NCBI GenBank assembly: GCA_036346255.1
Contig: CM070619.1
Span: 27,286,342 to 27,350,341 of the forward strand
Source: Ampelocalamus luodianensis
Taxonomy: Eukaryota > Streptophyta > Magnoliopsida > Poales > Poaceae
Direction of reading: 5' to 3'
Length of the DNA stretch: 64,000 nt
In this document: positions 11,991 to 22,854 of the stretch, piece by piece
Numbering within the stretch: the first letter of the stretch is position 1
Layout: the number at the start of each line of letters is the position of its first letter
The notes under the pieces: generated by a model
What the model saw: the letters and a program-made list of their open reading frames with translations, nothing else
The model's database searches: none
What the model was told of the DNA's origin: nothing
Made by a program: the position numbers and the translations under genes

Positions 11991-13168
11991 CGTGAACTTA
12001 CCCAAGACGACGTCCGTGATTCCCTGGCTCCTTCCAGAGTGACGTGGTTGACACGGCTCGATCATGGATGTGGTGCCCTCCCGCTTGACCGACGCACTTG
12101 TGACGCCTTGATTGATGCCCGCGCCGTGTCTTGATGGCGAGCTCCAAGGTTGAAACGCATCGAGTGATTGTTCCTTTGCGACATCAAGTTGGCAAAATGT
12201 CCCGCCGACGACAGCGTAATGCATTTTGCGCGCCGCTGCTTCCTCAATTGGGGTTGACTAGTGCAGGTTGCGAAGTTCCACACCGACGGGTGTTAAGTGT
12301 TGGTGCAGTGCTCAACGGTCCGTGGAAACTCGCTGAACCGGCCGCACCGCTCTTGCCTCCTCTGTGATTGATGGTTCCTTTGCCGAGCCATCCGCGCTAC
12401 TGCTATCCTCCACCTCTTGCGCTTGTCCTCCAAAACAAAGGCTTTGTTGACCACTTTGAAAATCGTGAAAAGTATGGGCGATCAAACCGACTTGCACCCC
12501 AGTTGTTTAGTCCTTCAAAAGCGACTCGCGAGCCTTGTCCATGGCTACATCTTCCACGACAGCAGAGCCAGGCCGAGGAAACTTGTTGAGGTAGTCGACA
12601 TCGACATAGCTCCTGCTTGAGAGCCGGAACTCATCCTTCTTCGTATAGATAATGCCTTCGCACGTGATAACCGCGAATGTCGCAGTAAAATTCTTCCTGT
12701 GATATCCCGTGGCGCCTCGGGCGGCATGGTTCTCCCACCATTCAGCAATGTGCCTTCCATCCGTGAGTGGCATACGTAACCTTTTCACGATCGCCAGTGA
12801 CCGGGTGATCGCCAGCCTTTCGATAACTCGAGCCAATCGTCCGCTTCCACCGAGAGACGTGTCCGAAAATGTTGGTGACGCAGTCCTCATAAATTTCGCA
12901 AGTTTGGATGGTCCATGGTGACCATGAGCACCGGGCTCCATATCGCTGATTGTTGTTATTGTTGTTGGCCTGTTGTTCATAGCTTGCATCCGAAGCCATC
13001 ATAGTGTTCATCACCGAGTCCGTGCCGCCATGAAAGCTCCAAAGTTTTGCAAGTCAATTGGGGTGCTTGTATGAACTGCTTCGCGGCCTGGTTGCTCATT
13101 GCTTCTGCCGGGTACCTAACCACTTGGCAAAGTAGCTGACGAAGTTTGAAACCATCCGCGAAGCCCAT
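11991..13168 (-). pseudogene. Element A gag remnant
   Basis: The minus-strand start ATG at 13168 begins a stretch equivalent to B gag. Legible pieces include KKDEFRLSSRSYVDVDYLNKFPRPGSA and EDVAMDKARES (frame at 12507-12989), the conserved capsid part of plant chromovirus Gag. The zinc-knuckle region near 12180-12240 is recognisable only by alignment to B. Frame changes at CAG/CTG-derived sites prevent a continuous protein. Confidence 0.65.
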
Positions 13169-13317
13169 GGTTAGATAAGGTAGCAAGCACAAGATAAGTT
13201 GAGAACTGCAAGGTAAAGTTAAACCCAACAAAACACAAACCAAGAAACTCCAATGAAATACCTTTATTACTTAGGGTCTTAGCATGGTCACAAAGAAATG
13301 CCTAAGGGCCTTGCAGC

Positions 13318-14118
13318 TCATACTGCACACAAAAGAAAACAACGACCTAAGCACACAAAACTACCGCCAAAGGGCGACTCACTAAACCAAATCGCTAAGC
13401 CCGAAACCAAACTAAGACAACTACTCAAGGAAGCTCTCACAACCGCGCGCGCCCCCGACGGCCAGAGACTCCTGGTGAGCCGCATCTGGCAAACCGATCC
13501 GATGCCTCGAATCGTGCAAGAGAATAGCGCTCCTTGCAATCGCTCCGCTGCCTTCCGCTCGCATCTTCTTCGCTCAACGGGCCTTCCTCGATCTTCTTCG
13601 AGTCCTCTCGGCTCCTCTCTTCGGGCCTTGGTCGTAGAGAATCTCCCGCAGAGTGGCGACCTTCTCTTCGCCTCTCGCAAGGCTTCATAGACATGATCCA
13701 ACTCGTGATGGTCCTTCCAAAGCTTCTCCCGGGCGGCACGAATCGGGCGAGGTGCACGATCGTAGCGCGTTTTCCTTCGTGGACGGTAGCGTACTGCAAG
13801 TCCACGGCCGCACTCGGGTGGTAACGAAGACGCTGTCCCAAGCTCGCGGCGATGCTGCGATACGCAGCATGGCCAAGCGCGACGACTCGGATACCTTCCA
13901 ACCAAGTGATCTTTCTCACGAGACGCGCGGTTGGCTCGCTTGTCGCTCCTCCCCGCATAGATCGTCAAAGCACAAATCACCCACATGCTCGTCCATTCAG
14001 TCCAGCTTGTTGCCGACGCATACCGACGCATCAAAACCTCCAAGAACCTCGAGCAACTTCCAAAGCTCCAAGCATACCCACTCGTGCGCCACCATAGCTC
14101 AAGATTTGAGGCATCCAC
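13318..14118 (-). pseudogene. Element A extra ORF between primer binding site and gag (266 codons)
   Basis: An open minus-strand frame of 266 codons lies upstream of gag and after the primer binding site, on the sense strand. It has a homologue at the same place in B (21914-22650). Shared pieces include LELWWR, GSCSRFLEVL, EKDHLVGRYP and ELDHVYEAL. It is rich in Arg and Glu with no recognised domain, and the middle part could form a helix. No start codon is certain: the first possible one in this frame is a GTG at 14118, with ATGs nearby in another frame. Function unknown. Some plant Ty3 elements carry accessory ORFs upstream of gag, which is only a positional parallel. Confidence 0.5.
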
Positions 14119-14309
14119 AAGACAGCATTTAACAGTGGTAAGAGCAACTTAAAACAAATGGGAGAGAAGAAATTATAGCAAAAGAAGTAGAGAGACATGA
14201 GAAGAGTTAAGCAATCAATTAACTTTGCAAGTTAATTTTTCCTTTAGAAAATAGTTTGACACTCTAAAGACGGCCAATCTAACTAAGGTCAAGACTTGCT
14301 AGCCAAGAT

Positions 14310-14321
14310 GGCTCGATACCA
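14310..14321 (-). other. Element A primer binding site, altered
   Basis: The minus strand reads TGGTATCGAGCC. It matches the initiator tRNA-Met site TGGTATCAGAGCC except that CAG reads CG. It starts 2 bp from the proposed LTR end. The identical alteration is in B. Confidence 0.75.
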
Positions 14322-14623
14322 CCTGCTCTGGGACCTGTAATCACGATTCTCGAACCCTCTGTATATTGCACTAGTCCAGATCACGCTTAGTGCACACAGT
14401 GGTTAACATAGGTAAATATCGATCCACACAAGCGATAAATAAAGTAAACGATTAGTTTGAATAACAAATAAGGGTTTTGACCTTATGGTCGAGTTTACAC
14501 TTATTACACACGCAGGCTAACAGAAATAAAGCAAAGAATGAACGAAAACTCCAACAGATCCCACCAATTCACCACAGTGCAACCGATCGATCCACTTAAC
14601 GTAACGATCACCTTTCAAATGAA

Positions 14624-14723
14624 NNNNNNNNNNNNNNNNNNNNNNNNNNNNNNNNNNNNNNNNNNNNNNNNNNNNNNNNNNNNNNNNNNNNNNNNNNNNN
14701 NNNNNNNNNNNNNNNNNNNNNNN
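14624..14723. other. Assembly gap (100 N), undersized
   Basis: The bases on both sides align to about 23141 and 23607 of the right LTR, so roughly 465 bp are missing and the 100 N are a placeholder. The missing part includes the conserved TATTCGAATAG block seen at 23525-23536. Confidence 0.85.
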
Positions 14724-16432
14724 GTAACAAAGCAGTTCGAAACTTCATCTCAAACATTGACATTCCCGGTGTGCTTACAAACCGCTATACCGGCTCACAT
14801 AGAATTGGTATAACACACACGGCTAGACGGGGAAGACGACCGTCCCGCGATGCAACTACCAAGTAGTCACACCTCCACCCCACACGCCTAACCTATCCAC
14901 TGAACATCAATGCCGAGAATCCATAACTTACTAAGTTAGGCCCGCCCCATACCGGGCATGTGGTGCGTCTGATGAGCTCGATTCAATGGCGCACAAGTTA
15001 AGTCCTTAATTGACCAAGGCAAGACTTCCATTTTCTAACTAAGTCACAAAGACCATCATTCCCATCACATAGACCACCATGTCACACGGCCTCCACCACT
15101 TGCCTCGGTCTAAATCCTTTACCACCCGCTGGTTTTAGTGCAACACATGCCATCGAGAAGTAACAACACATAGCACACAGCTTTACACTAAGTTCCATAG
15201 TCACTTAGTCATAATTAATATTTGCAACTTACATATGATGATGACTCGTGGCATGGCTAAGCAATTGTACTCAGATCTAACCAACCACGTTGGTGCTATA
15301 ATATTACCAACTATAACCAATCTAGGGTGACAAGGAAGTATGACATACAAGGCCAAGGTGTGATAACAATTTGGATAATAACTATGCCCAAAGCATTTAA
15401 ATAAATAATTAAAGTAGAATGCAATAACTTAACACAAAGTAATTTGAAAACCGGTCCAAGATGATCAAAGGTATGACTTGCCTTGGAAAGGTCTATGTAC
15501 TGGTCTTGATCTTGGGGTGCTCCTTCTTCCACAAAATTTCCTGAAACGATCGCGTCTACTGAAAGCTAAATAAAAACAAACAAAACAAATAAATAACAAA
15601 GTCAAAACTAACTCCAAAAATTAAATAAAAAACTCAGATAAATAGATCTTGAATTTAGACAAATTTAGAAATTTGAATGGGCTCAATCGGAGTTAGGATG
15701 CAAAAGTTATGGGCTTTGGAAGATTGGAAATCTAAAAGAAACCCTAATTTGGATTTTCTCGAATTTCCGAATTATTTCTCTAAAGAAAATCGGATTATTG
15801 CGCAATCACGACGTCAGCCCTCATAATTTCAGAAAAAGATAAATAAAAGAAAAACTCGACATGTGGGACCCACATGTTAGTGAGATGGCTCACGGTGAGA
15901 CCAAGTCACCGAGCCGGTTGAATCTGGAGCGGTGGACTACCACGCCGGCGCGCTGCGTGGATCTTGTCGACGGCTCCACGCGAAGCGACACGAGGGCACC
16001 GGCGACGTGGCGCTGAGGTGGCGGCGAGTGGCGTGCCACGTCGGACCGACGACGGCGCGCTCGGGGCCGAGGGTTCGGCGAGCGGCGTTCCACCGGCGGT
16101 GGGTGGTACCGGAGGTAGAGGATGACACGAGGATCACGCGGTGTGCTCAGCCGCGCACGGAACGCTCGTGGCGGCCGCGCAGCGAAGAGCGGCGAGAGGA
16201 TTGGGCTCGGCGGGATCGGAGCTACTGGCGATCTTCGGCGAAACCAAGGCCACCGGGAGGTAGAGGAGCCGTGCAATGCCGAGGTGCGAGCGAAGAAGCG
16301 CTGGCGGCACCAACGCGGAGAACAAGCTCGCGGAGTTGCGGTGCGGTCGCTTCGCTCCGAGCTTTTGCGGCGCGCTAGGGTTAGGGTTTCGAGCTGGCCG
16401 CGCTGGTTGGAGTCGCGAGACCGAGGCTACCT

Positions 16433-16440
16433 CCTTTATA
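16433..16440 (-). promoter_or_regulatory. TATA box of the middle A/B LTR
   Basis: The minus strand reads TATAAAGG in an otherwise GC-rich stretch. It is repeated at the same place in the right LTR. This is the probable core promoter for element transcription. Confidence 0.55.
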
Positions 16441-17154
16441 CTCGGAGGCACAGGAGAGTCCGGGCATGAACGCGAGAAAAGCGGGCGCGGCGGAGTCCCG
16501 GCCGTCCCCGACTCGGAGGCGATGATGGCGTGGCGGGGCGGGACCCTACGCCGATGGCTAAGGTTAGGGCGCGCGCGTGCGAAATGGTGCGGCTGCGAAG
16601 CGGACTCACGATCCGACCGCTCGGACCGATCGAACGCCCACAATCAAAGGAACATTCGGACCATCTGGTTACCTCACGCGCGCATCTAGCCATTCATCCT
16701 CGACGGACGGTGGAGAACGCGGCAGGCGCTCGAGAGAGAGGAGAGAGGGCTAACATGCGGGGCCCGATGTCGAGCCGAGCCGCGCGGTGAGCTGGTCTGC
16801 ATGAGTCGGGGCGTGGTGGCGGGAATAGGGTTGGCGGGAAGATTAGGCTGAGAGGATTTTGAGATTATAAATAGCTTTTCTATTTTAGAAAATACTGAAA
16901 TTCAAATAAGCAATAGAAAATAGCAAATGAACTCGAAAAAAATTCTAGAAAAATCTAGAAAATATATTCCAGCACATAGAACCCAAATAAAATAGTTTTG
17001 GCTATTGTTCCACTTGGGATGATTCACATTAAATGTTTTTGATTGAAAGTCCAATATTAAGCTTTTGAAATTAAATTCAAATAAAATCCAAATGGTGAAT
17101 TTTCTTCCTACTAACTATTAAAAGATTTTAAGCTCTCAAAATTGGGATGTTACA

Positions 17155-17168
17155 AACCTCCCCCTTAA
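17155..17168 (-). other. Element B polypurine tract
   Basis: The minus strand reads AAGGGGGAGGTT directly before TGTAACATCCC. The same purine run and LTR start occur in element X (61082-61096), which supports a shared lineage. Confidence 0.75.
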
Positions 17169-17192
17169 AGGAATCTCGACCCAGATTCAAAG

Positions 17193-17804
17193 CTAGCTAG
17201 AGAAAAGGCTAGGAAACTGGCTTTGCCATTTGTTCTTCACGCTCCCACGCTGTTTCTCCTTCCGAGTGGTTGCTCCATTGAACTCTTGTAAAACGCATAC
17301 CTTGCTTCGGTGAGGCGCTGCGACATCCAAAATCTTGACTGGCTGCTCCTTGTAGGTAAGATCCTCCTTCAAGTCAATTGATTCCAATGGGGCTTGCTCT
17401 TCTGGCACACGAAGACACTTCTTCAACTGCGAGACATGAAAGACATCGTGTACTCCTGCTAACGCCTGCGGCAGCTCCAACTGATAAGCAACTTCTCCAC
17501 GGCGTTCCAAAATCCTGAATGGGCCAACATACCTAGGGGCAAGCTTCCCTTTGGCATGAAACCTTTTGACACCTCTGAGCGGGGTCACTCGAAGATAAAC
17601 GAAATCCTCGGGTTCAAAGCTGAGATCACGGCGACGATTATCAGCATAGCTCTTCTGCCTGGACTGAGCTATCTTCAATCTTTCTCTGATCATAGCCACT
17701 TGCTCTTCGCGCTTGAATGATGTCGGGCGAACACGATCGCTCGTTGTCTCGACCCAGTTCAACGGGGTTGGCGCACGGCCGCATAAAGCTTCAAATGGTG
17801 ACAT
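17193..17804 (-). pseudogene. Element B integrase C-terminal domain and chromodomain
   Basis: A 203-codon open frame begins MSPFEALCG. It continues through QSRQKSYADNRRRDLSFE, the GKLAPRYVGPF motif of the chromovirus integrase C-terminal domain, and HDVFHVSQLKKCLRVP. The chromodomain should start after VKILDV, but the frame is lost there and only a tail (QSQFPSLFSS) resembles it. In chromoviruses this domain directs insertion to particular chromatin. This is the best-preserved piece of B. Confidence 0.8.
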
Positions 17805-18347
17805 CTGCAGACTAGCTTGATAAGCTTGTTGTATGCGAAAATTCGCGTGAGGTAAACTTTTATCCCAACGGTAGCATTAGCTGAGCACAAGCTCTCAAAG
17901 CATATCCTCCAATATCGATTAACTCTTCGACCTGTCCATCCATGCTCGTGGGTGATACGCTGATGCGAAATTCAGATGGGTGCCCAATGCTTCATGCAAG
18001 CTCTGCCAAAAACGAGAGGTGAATTGAGACCCTCGATCTGACACTATCTTTTTGGGCACACCGTGCAAACTGACAATTCTGGCCATGTACAACTCCGCAA
18101 GGCGATCTCCTGAGTATGTGGTTTTGACTGGCAGGAAATGGGCGACTTTGGTCAAACGATCAACTATTACCCAGATCGAATCGTAACCCGATTGAGTCTT
18201 GGGTAAACCGGTGATGAAATCCATACCGATCTCTTCCCACTTCCATTCTGGAATCTTGGCGGTTGCAGCAATCCTCGGTCTCGGTGTTCGCCTTTGCTTT
18301 ACGACAGTGTCGCACAAGGCAACGAACTCTGCGACTTCTCGCTTCAA
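17805..18347 (-). pseudogene. Element B integrase catalytic core
   Basis: The 142-codon frame (17919-18347) contains GMDFITGLPKTQSGYD with the first catalytic Asp, IVDRLTKVAHFLPVK, and IVSDRGSQFTSRFW with the second Asp. The third catalytic residue (Glu, in the GQTERVNQ region) is lost to a frameshift near 17930. It lies directly upstream of the C-terminal domain on the minus strand. Confidence 0.8.
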
Positions 18348-19180
18348 ATTTGGCCACCAAAATTTAGTCTTAACATCCTAGTACATCTTGGTACTTCCAG
18401 GGTGTATCGAATACTTTGAGTCATGGGCTTCCTTTAGGATTAACTGTCTGAGACCATCGATATCCGTACATATACGACCATTAATCCAGAGTATGTCTTG
18501 ATCATCCTTGGTGAAATCTTTGAATTTTCCTTCTGCCATTTTGACCTTGATGTCCGACAACACAGATCCTTTGGTTGTGCTTCACGAATTTGCTTCTCGT
18601 AGTTATTTGTACTTCCGGATTGGCTACAAATCCTTCAGACACAACTTCTAGCTTTAGCTTTTGAAATTCTTCATAAAGTTACGGGCAACTTTTCTTTACT
18701 TCCAAAGCATTGCAAGTAACTCTTACGACTTAGAGCGTCTGCATCTGCGTTGGCTTTTCCGGATGGTAGTGGATTCCAAGATTATAATCCTTGATTAGTT
18801 CTAACCATCTTCTCTGTCTCATATTCAAATCATTGGTGAAGATATACTTTAGACTCTTATGATGCGTGTAGACTTCACACGATTACCGATGAGGTAATGA
18901 CGCCAAATCTTTAAAGCATGCACTCACGACGGCTAATTCGGATCATGAGTAGGTAATTCTCTTCGTGGGGTCTCAAGCGCTTGACGCATAGGCGATCGCT
19001 CTTCCTTCTTGCATCAGACGCATCCTAATCCTTGACGCGAAGCATCACAATAGATATCAAATCCTTGCGAATATCCGCGAGAATCGACAACTGGGTGAAG
19101 TCAAATGCTTCTTGCTTCTTGAAAACTTTCTTCACGGTGGGGTCCAAGTGAACTTTTCTCCTTCTTCAACAATTGCGTAA
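18348..19180 (-). pseudogene. Element B RNase H and integrase zinc-finger region
   Basis: 18378-18563 carries KMAEGKFKDFT, INGRICTDIDGLRQLILKEAHDSKYSIHPG and STKMY, the start of the H2C2 integrase zinc-finger domain. 18564-19180 aligns by order to RNase H (legible tether and HSLKYIF-like codons near 18840-18880), but no open frame survives. Confidence 0.65.
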
Positions 19181-19880
19181 GGGCTTAGCAATTGATGAGA
19201 ATCTTCGATGAAACGGCGTAATAACTCGCCATTCCCAAGAAATCGCGAATCGAAGTCACGGTCTTGAGTCGCTCCCAATGTAGCCTTTGCTTTAACTTTC
19301 TGGGGTCAATTGCTACTCCCCTCATTTGTCATCACGTGACCAAGGAAATCCACTTCCTTCTTCCAAAAATCACACTTACTGAACTTGGCATACAACCGAT
19401 GCTCTCGGAGTTTTTCCAATACTATCCTTAAGTGCTCTAGCGTGTTCTTCCTCCGACTTGGAGTACAATTGAATATCATCAATGAACACAACTACGAACT
19501 TGTCCAAATATTCCATGAATACTTTATTCATCATGTTCATGAAGTAGCGCAGGCATTAGTCGCACAAAGGACATGACTAAGAACTCATAATGTCCATACC
19601 GTGTTGAGAACGCGGTCTTGGTATATCCTTAGGACAAATCTTTAGTCGGTGGTAACTTTGATCGCAGTCGATCTTTGAGAATAATCCGGCTCCTTTCATT
19701 TGATCAAACAGATCATCTATCCAGGGTAGTGGGTACTTGTTCTTGATAGTAACTCGTTGAGAGCGGTAATCAATACACATCCTCATGCTTCCATCTTTCT
19801 TCTTGACAAACAACACCGGCGCTCCCCATGGCGATTTAACTAGGTCTCACGAAATCTTTCTCAAGAAGTTCTTCTATACG
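19181..19880 (-). pseudogene. Element B reverse transcriptase
   Basis: 19577-19816 reads LFVKKKDGSMRMCIDYRS and IDDLFDQMKGAGLFSKID, RT blocks 1-3. The F-I-D-D box is legible on the minus strand at about 19475-19492. 19306-19491 reads EHLRIVLEKLREHRLYAKFSKCDFWKKEVDFLGHV, the thumb region. At least two frameshifts separate them. Ty3/gypsy type. Confidence 0.75.
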
Positions 19881-20440
19881 CTTCTTCATCTCTACCAATT
19901 CATCGGTGGCATCCGATAAGGTCTCTTTGAAATTGGTGCTGTCCCCGCACTAGGTCGATAACAAACTCGATGTCACGATCCGGTGGCATTCACCGTAATT
20001 CTTCCGAAACACATCTCGATATTCACCGACCACCGGTACTTCTTCTAAGGAAAGGGTCTTCAAACCGTTTACTAGCAAATGTCCATCACGAATCGAGGTG
20101 GCTAGAAACTCTACCTTGTTTCCTTTGGCATCCTCGATTATTACGACTCTTCGCCACAATCTAGCACGGCTTTGTGCTTGGATAACCAATCCATGCCAAG
20201 AATGACATCTAGTGTTTGGGTATCTAGGACAATTAGGTTGGCTAGAAACTCAACTCAAACTATGAGTAACTTAGCTCCTAAACATCCCACTCTAGTACTT
20301 AGCTCGCGGCATTCGACTAACAGAGTATGCTTAAGTTGCATAACTTCCAAATTATTCTTGGTTGCAAACATTCCGTAAACAAACGAATGCTAAGCTCCGT
20401 AATCAAACAAAGCGATGCACAGTCGAAGTTAACGAAACTT
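19881..20440 (-). pseudogene. Element B protease and linker
   Basis: 19950-20189 reads EDAKGNKVEFLATSIRDGHLLVNGLKTLSLEEVPVVGEYRDVF, the linker into RT. The preceding minus-strand codons (20170-20225) give the LDVILGMDWL-type retropepsin motif. The expected D-S-G active site near 20385-20410 reads with ACG where CTG is expected, shifting the frame. Confidence 0.65.
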
Positions 20441-21661
20441 ACCCGCATCTGACGTCGGTGATTCTGGGCTCCTTCCGGAGTGACGTGGTTGACACGGCCT
20501 CCCGATCACGGCTGTGGTGCTCCTCCCGCTGACCGACGACTTGTGCGCTTCCTTGATTGATGCCCGGCTGGTGTCTTGGATGGCGTAGCCAAGGTTGAAA
20601 CGTCTTGGAGTGATTGTTCCCCTTCCCGGACACGGTTGGCAAATGTCTCGCCGACAGCAGCGTAGAGACCTTTGTGCGCTCTGTTGGTTGCTTCTGAATT
20701 GGGGTTGGAGTGCGGGGTTGCGGAAGTTACGAACAGTGGGCAGGGGTGTTGAAGTTGGTGCGTGTGCTCTGAACGAAGTGCAGGGTGGAAACTTCGTTGA
20801 ATCGTCTTGTGCACGTTCTTGCCCTCTCTTTGTGATTGATGGTTCCCTTGCTTTGAGCCATCCGGCGTTCTGATTATCCTCCAATTCCTTGCGTTTGTCC
20901 TCCAAAACAAAGGCTTTGTTGACCGAGCTCTTGAAAATCGTGAAAAGTATGGGCGATCAAACCGACTTGCACCCGATGTTTAGTCCCTTCAAAGCGACTC
21001 TGCGAGCCTTGTCCATGGCTACATCTTCCATACGCATAGCGAGCTATTTGAGAAACTTGTTGAGGTAGTCGGACAGCGACATAGCTCCTTGCTTGAGAGC
21101 GGAACTCATCCTTCTTCGATAGATAATGCCTTACCGTACGTGATAATGGCGGAATCTTCGCAGTAAAATTCTTCCCGGGTGATATCTGTGGCGTCTCATA
21201 GCGCGCACGAAGTTCTCCCACCATTCGAAAGCGGTGCCTTCCATCCGTGAGTGGCATATGAACCTTTTCACGATCATTGCCTTTGGGTGATCAGCTTCCT
21301 TTCGATAACTCTGAGCCAATCGTCTGCTTCCACTGGAGAGACGTGTCCGGAAAATGTTGGTGGACGAGTCCTCATAAATTCTGCAAGTTTGGATGGTCCA
21401 TGGTGACCATGAGCAGGTGGGGCTCCATACCGTTGATTGTTGTTATGTTGTTGGCCTGGTTGTTCATAGCTTGCATCTGAGTCATCATAGTGTTCATCAG
21501 CTGAATCTGTGCTGCCATGAAAGCTCCAAAGTTTTGCAAGTCAATTGGGGGTGCTTGTGGCGGAACTGCTCCTGCGGTGGTTGCTCATTGCTTCTCGGTG
21601 CTGGGGTACCGGAACCACTTGCAGCAGTCTGACGAGTTTGAACCATCTGGCGAAGCTCCAT
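20441..21661 (-). pseudogene. Element B gag
   Basis: The minus-strand start at 21661 reads MELRQMVQTR. Downstream, frame pieces give KKDEFRSQ, FEGTKHRVQVGLIAHTFHDFQEL and KALVLEDKRKELEDNQN, which are typical of plant chromovirus capsid. The zinc-knuckle region near 20600-20660 (GETFANR) is scrambled by frame changes. A purine-poor leader of about 250 bp separates gag from the extra ORF. Confidence 0.7.
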
Positions 21662-21913
21662 GGGTTAGATAAGGTAGCAAGCACAAGATAAGTTGAGAAC
21701 TAAGCGAGCGAGTTAAACCCAACAAAACACACTCAAGAAACTCCAATGAAATACCTTTATTACTTAGGGTCTTAGCATGGCCGCAACAAATGCCTAAGGG
21801 CCTTGCAGCTCATACTACGCACACAAAGAAAACAACGACCTAAGCACACAAAACTACGCCAAAGGGCGACTCACTAAATCAGCGGCTAAGCCTAAAAAGC
21901 GAAACTAAGACAA

Positions 21914-22650
21914 CTACTCAAGAAGCCTCCACACCGCAAGCGGCGCTCCCGACGGTGTGAACTCGAAGTGAGCCGGCATCTTGGCAAGCCGATCCTCGAT
22001 GCCTCGAATCTGGTGCAGCGAGAGCAAGCGTTCAGTCTGGGTAACCGGCGCTGCTCCTCCAGCTCTGCATCTTCTTGGGCTCAGCTGGGCCTTCCTCTCG
22101 ATCTTCTTGAGTCCTCCTCGGGTCTTCCTCTTCTTGGGGCTTGGTGGTAGAGAATCTCTGCAGAGTGGCGACCTTCTCTTCACTCTCTGCAAGGCTTCAT
22201 AGACATGATCCAACTCCGTGATGGTCCTCTCCAAAGCTTCCTCCGGGCGGCCACGAATCGGGCGAGGTGCACGATGTAGCGTTGTTTCTCTCATACGTGG
22301 AGCGGGTAGCGTCCGGCAAGTCCACTGCCGCTGCGGGGTGGTAACGGAAGACGGTGTCAAGCTCGTGCGTAGATGTTGCGATATCGCAAGCATGGCCAAG
22401 CGCGACGACTCTGGATACCTTCCAACCAAGTGATCTTTCTCACAGAGACGTGCGAAGGTTGGCTCGCTTTGTCGTTCCTCCTCGCATAGATCGTCAGGCG
22501 ACAAATCACTCCACGATTCTGCCCATTCGGTGTCAGCTTGTTGCCGGCGTCAATGGACGATCAAAACCTCCAAGAACACCGAGCAACTTCCAAAGCTGGC
22601 GGCATACCCACCTGCGCGCCACCATAGCTCAAGACGAGGCATCTGTCAAG
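21914..22650 (-). pseudogene. Element B copy of the extra ORF upstream of gag
   Basis: The 196-codon open frame at 21914-22504 (SPDDLCEEERQSEPTFARLCEKDHLVGRYP..., ITELDHVYEALQRVKRRSPL...) plus an upstream piece near 22560-22640 (LELWWR..GYA) match the A copy at 13318-14118. Two independent-looking copies keeping the same sense-strand content suggest a real ORF rather than chance. Highly charged; no known domain recognised. Confidence 0.5.
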
Positions 22651-22840
22651 ACAGACGAACAGGGTAAGAGCAACTTTAAAACAGCGGGGAGAGAAGAAAT
22701 TATAGCAAAAGTTGGGGCGAGAGAGACATGAGAAGAGTTAAGCAATCAATTAACTTTGCAAGTTAATTTTTCCTTTAGAAAATAGTTTGGACACTCTAAA
22801 GACGGCCAATCTAACTAAGGTCAAGACCTATAGTCGGTAT

Positions 22841-22852
22841 GGCTCGATACCA
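22841..22852 (-). other. Element B primer binding site, altered
   Basis: The minus strand reads TGGTATCGAGCC, with the same CAG-to-CG change as in A. It is 2 bp from the LTR end. Confidence 0.75.
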
Positions 22853-22854
22853 CC

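Larger units (their letters stand above)
14324..17154 (-). repeat. Middle LTR of the A/B array
   Basis: This is the 3' LTR of B and the 5' LTR of A. The plus strand ends GGGATGTTACA. The other terminus is taken as TGCTCTGGGACC because it leaves 2 bp to the primer binding site and aligns with the TSD-supported end of solo LTR S. As assembled it is 2,831 bp including 100 N, against 3,174 bp for the right LTR. A GC-rich leader block lies at 15900-16800. Confidence 0.85.

Noticed and set aside
15890..16790. Several long open frames on both strands in a GC-rich block
   Set aside because: This is the GC-rich part of the A/B LTR, repeated at 24780-25700 where the frames are not conserved.
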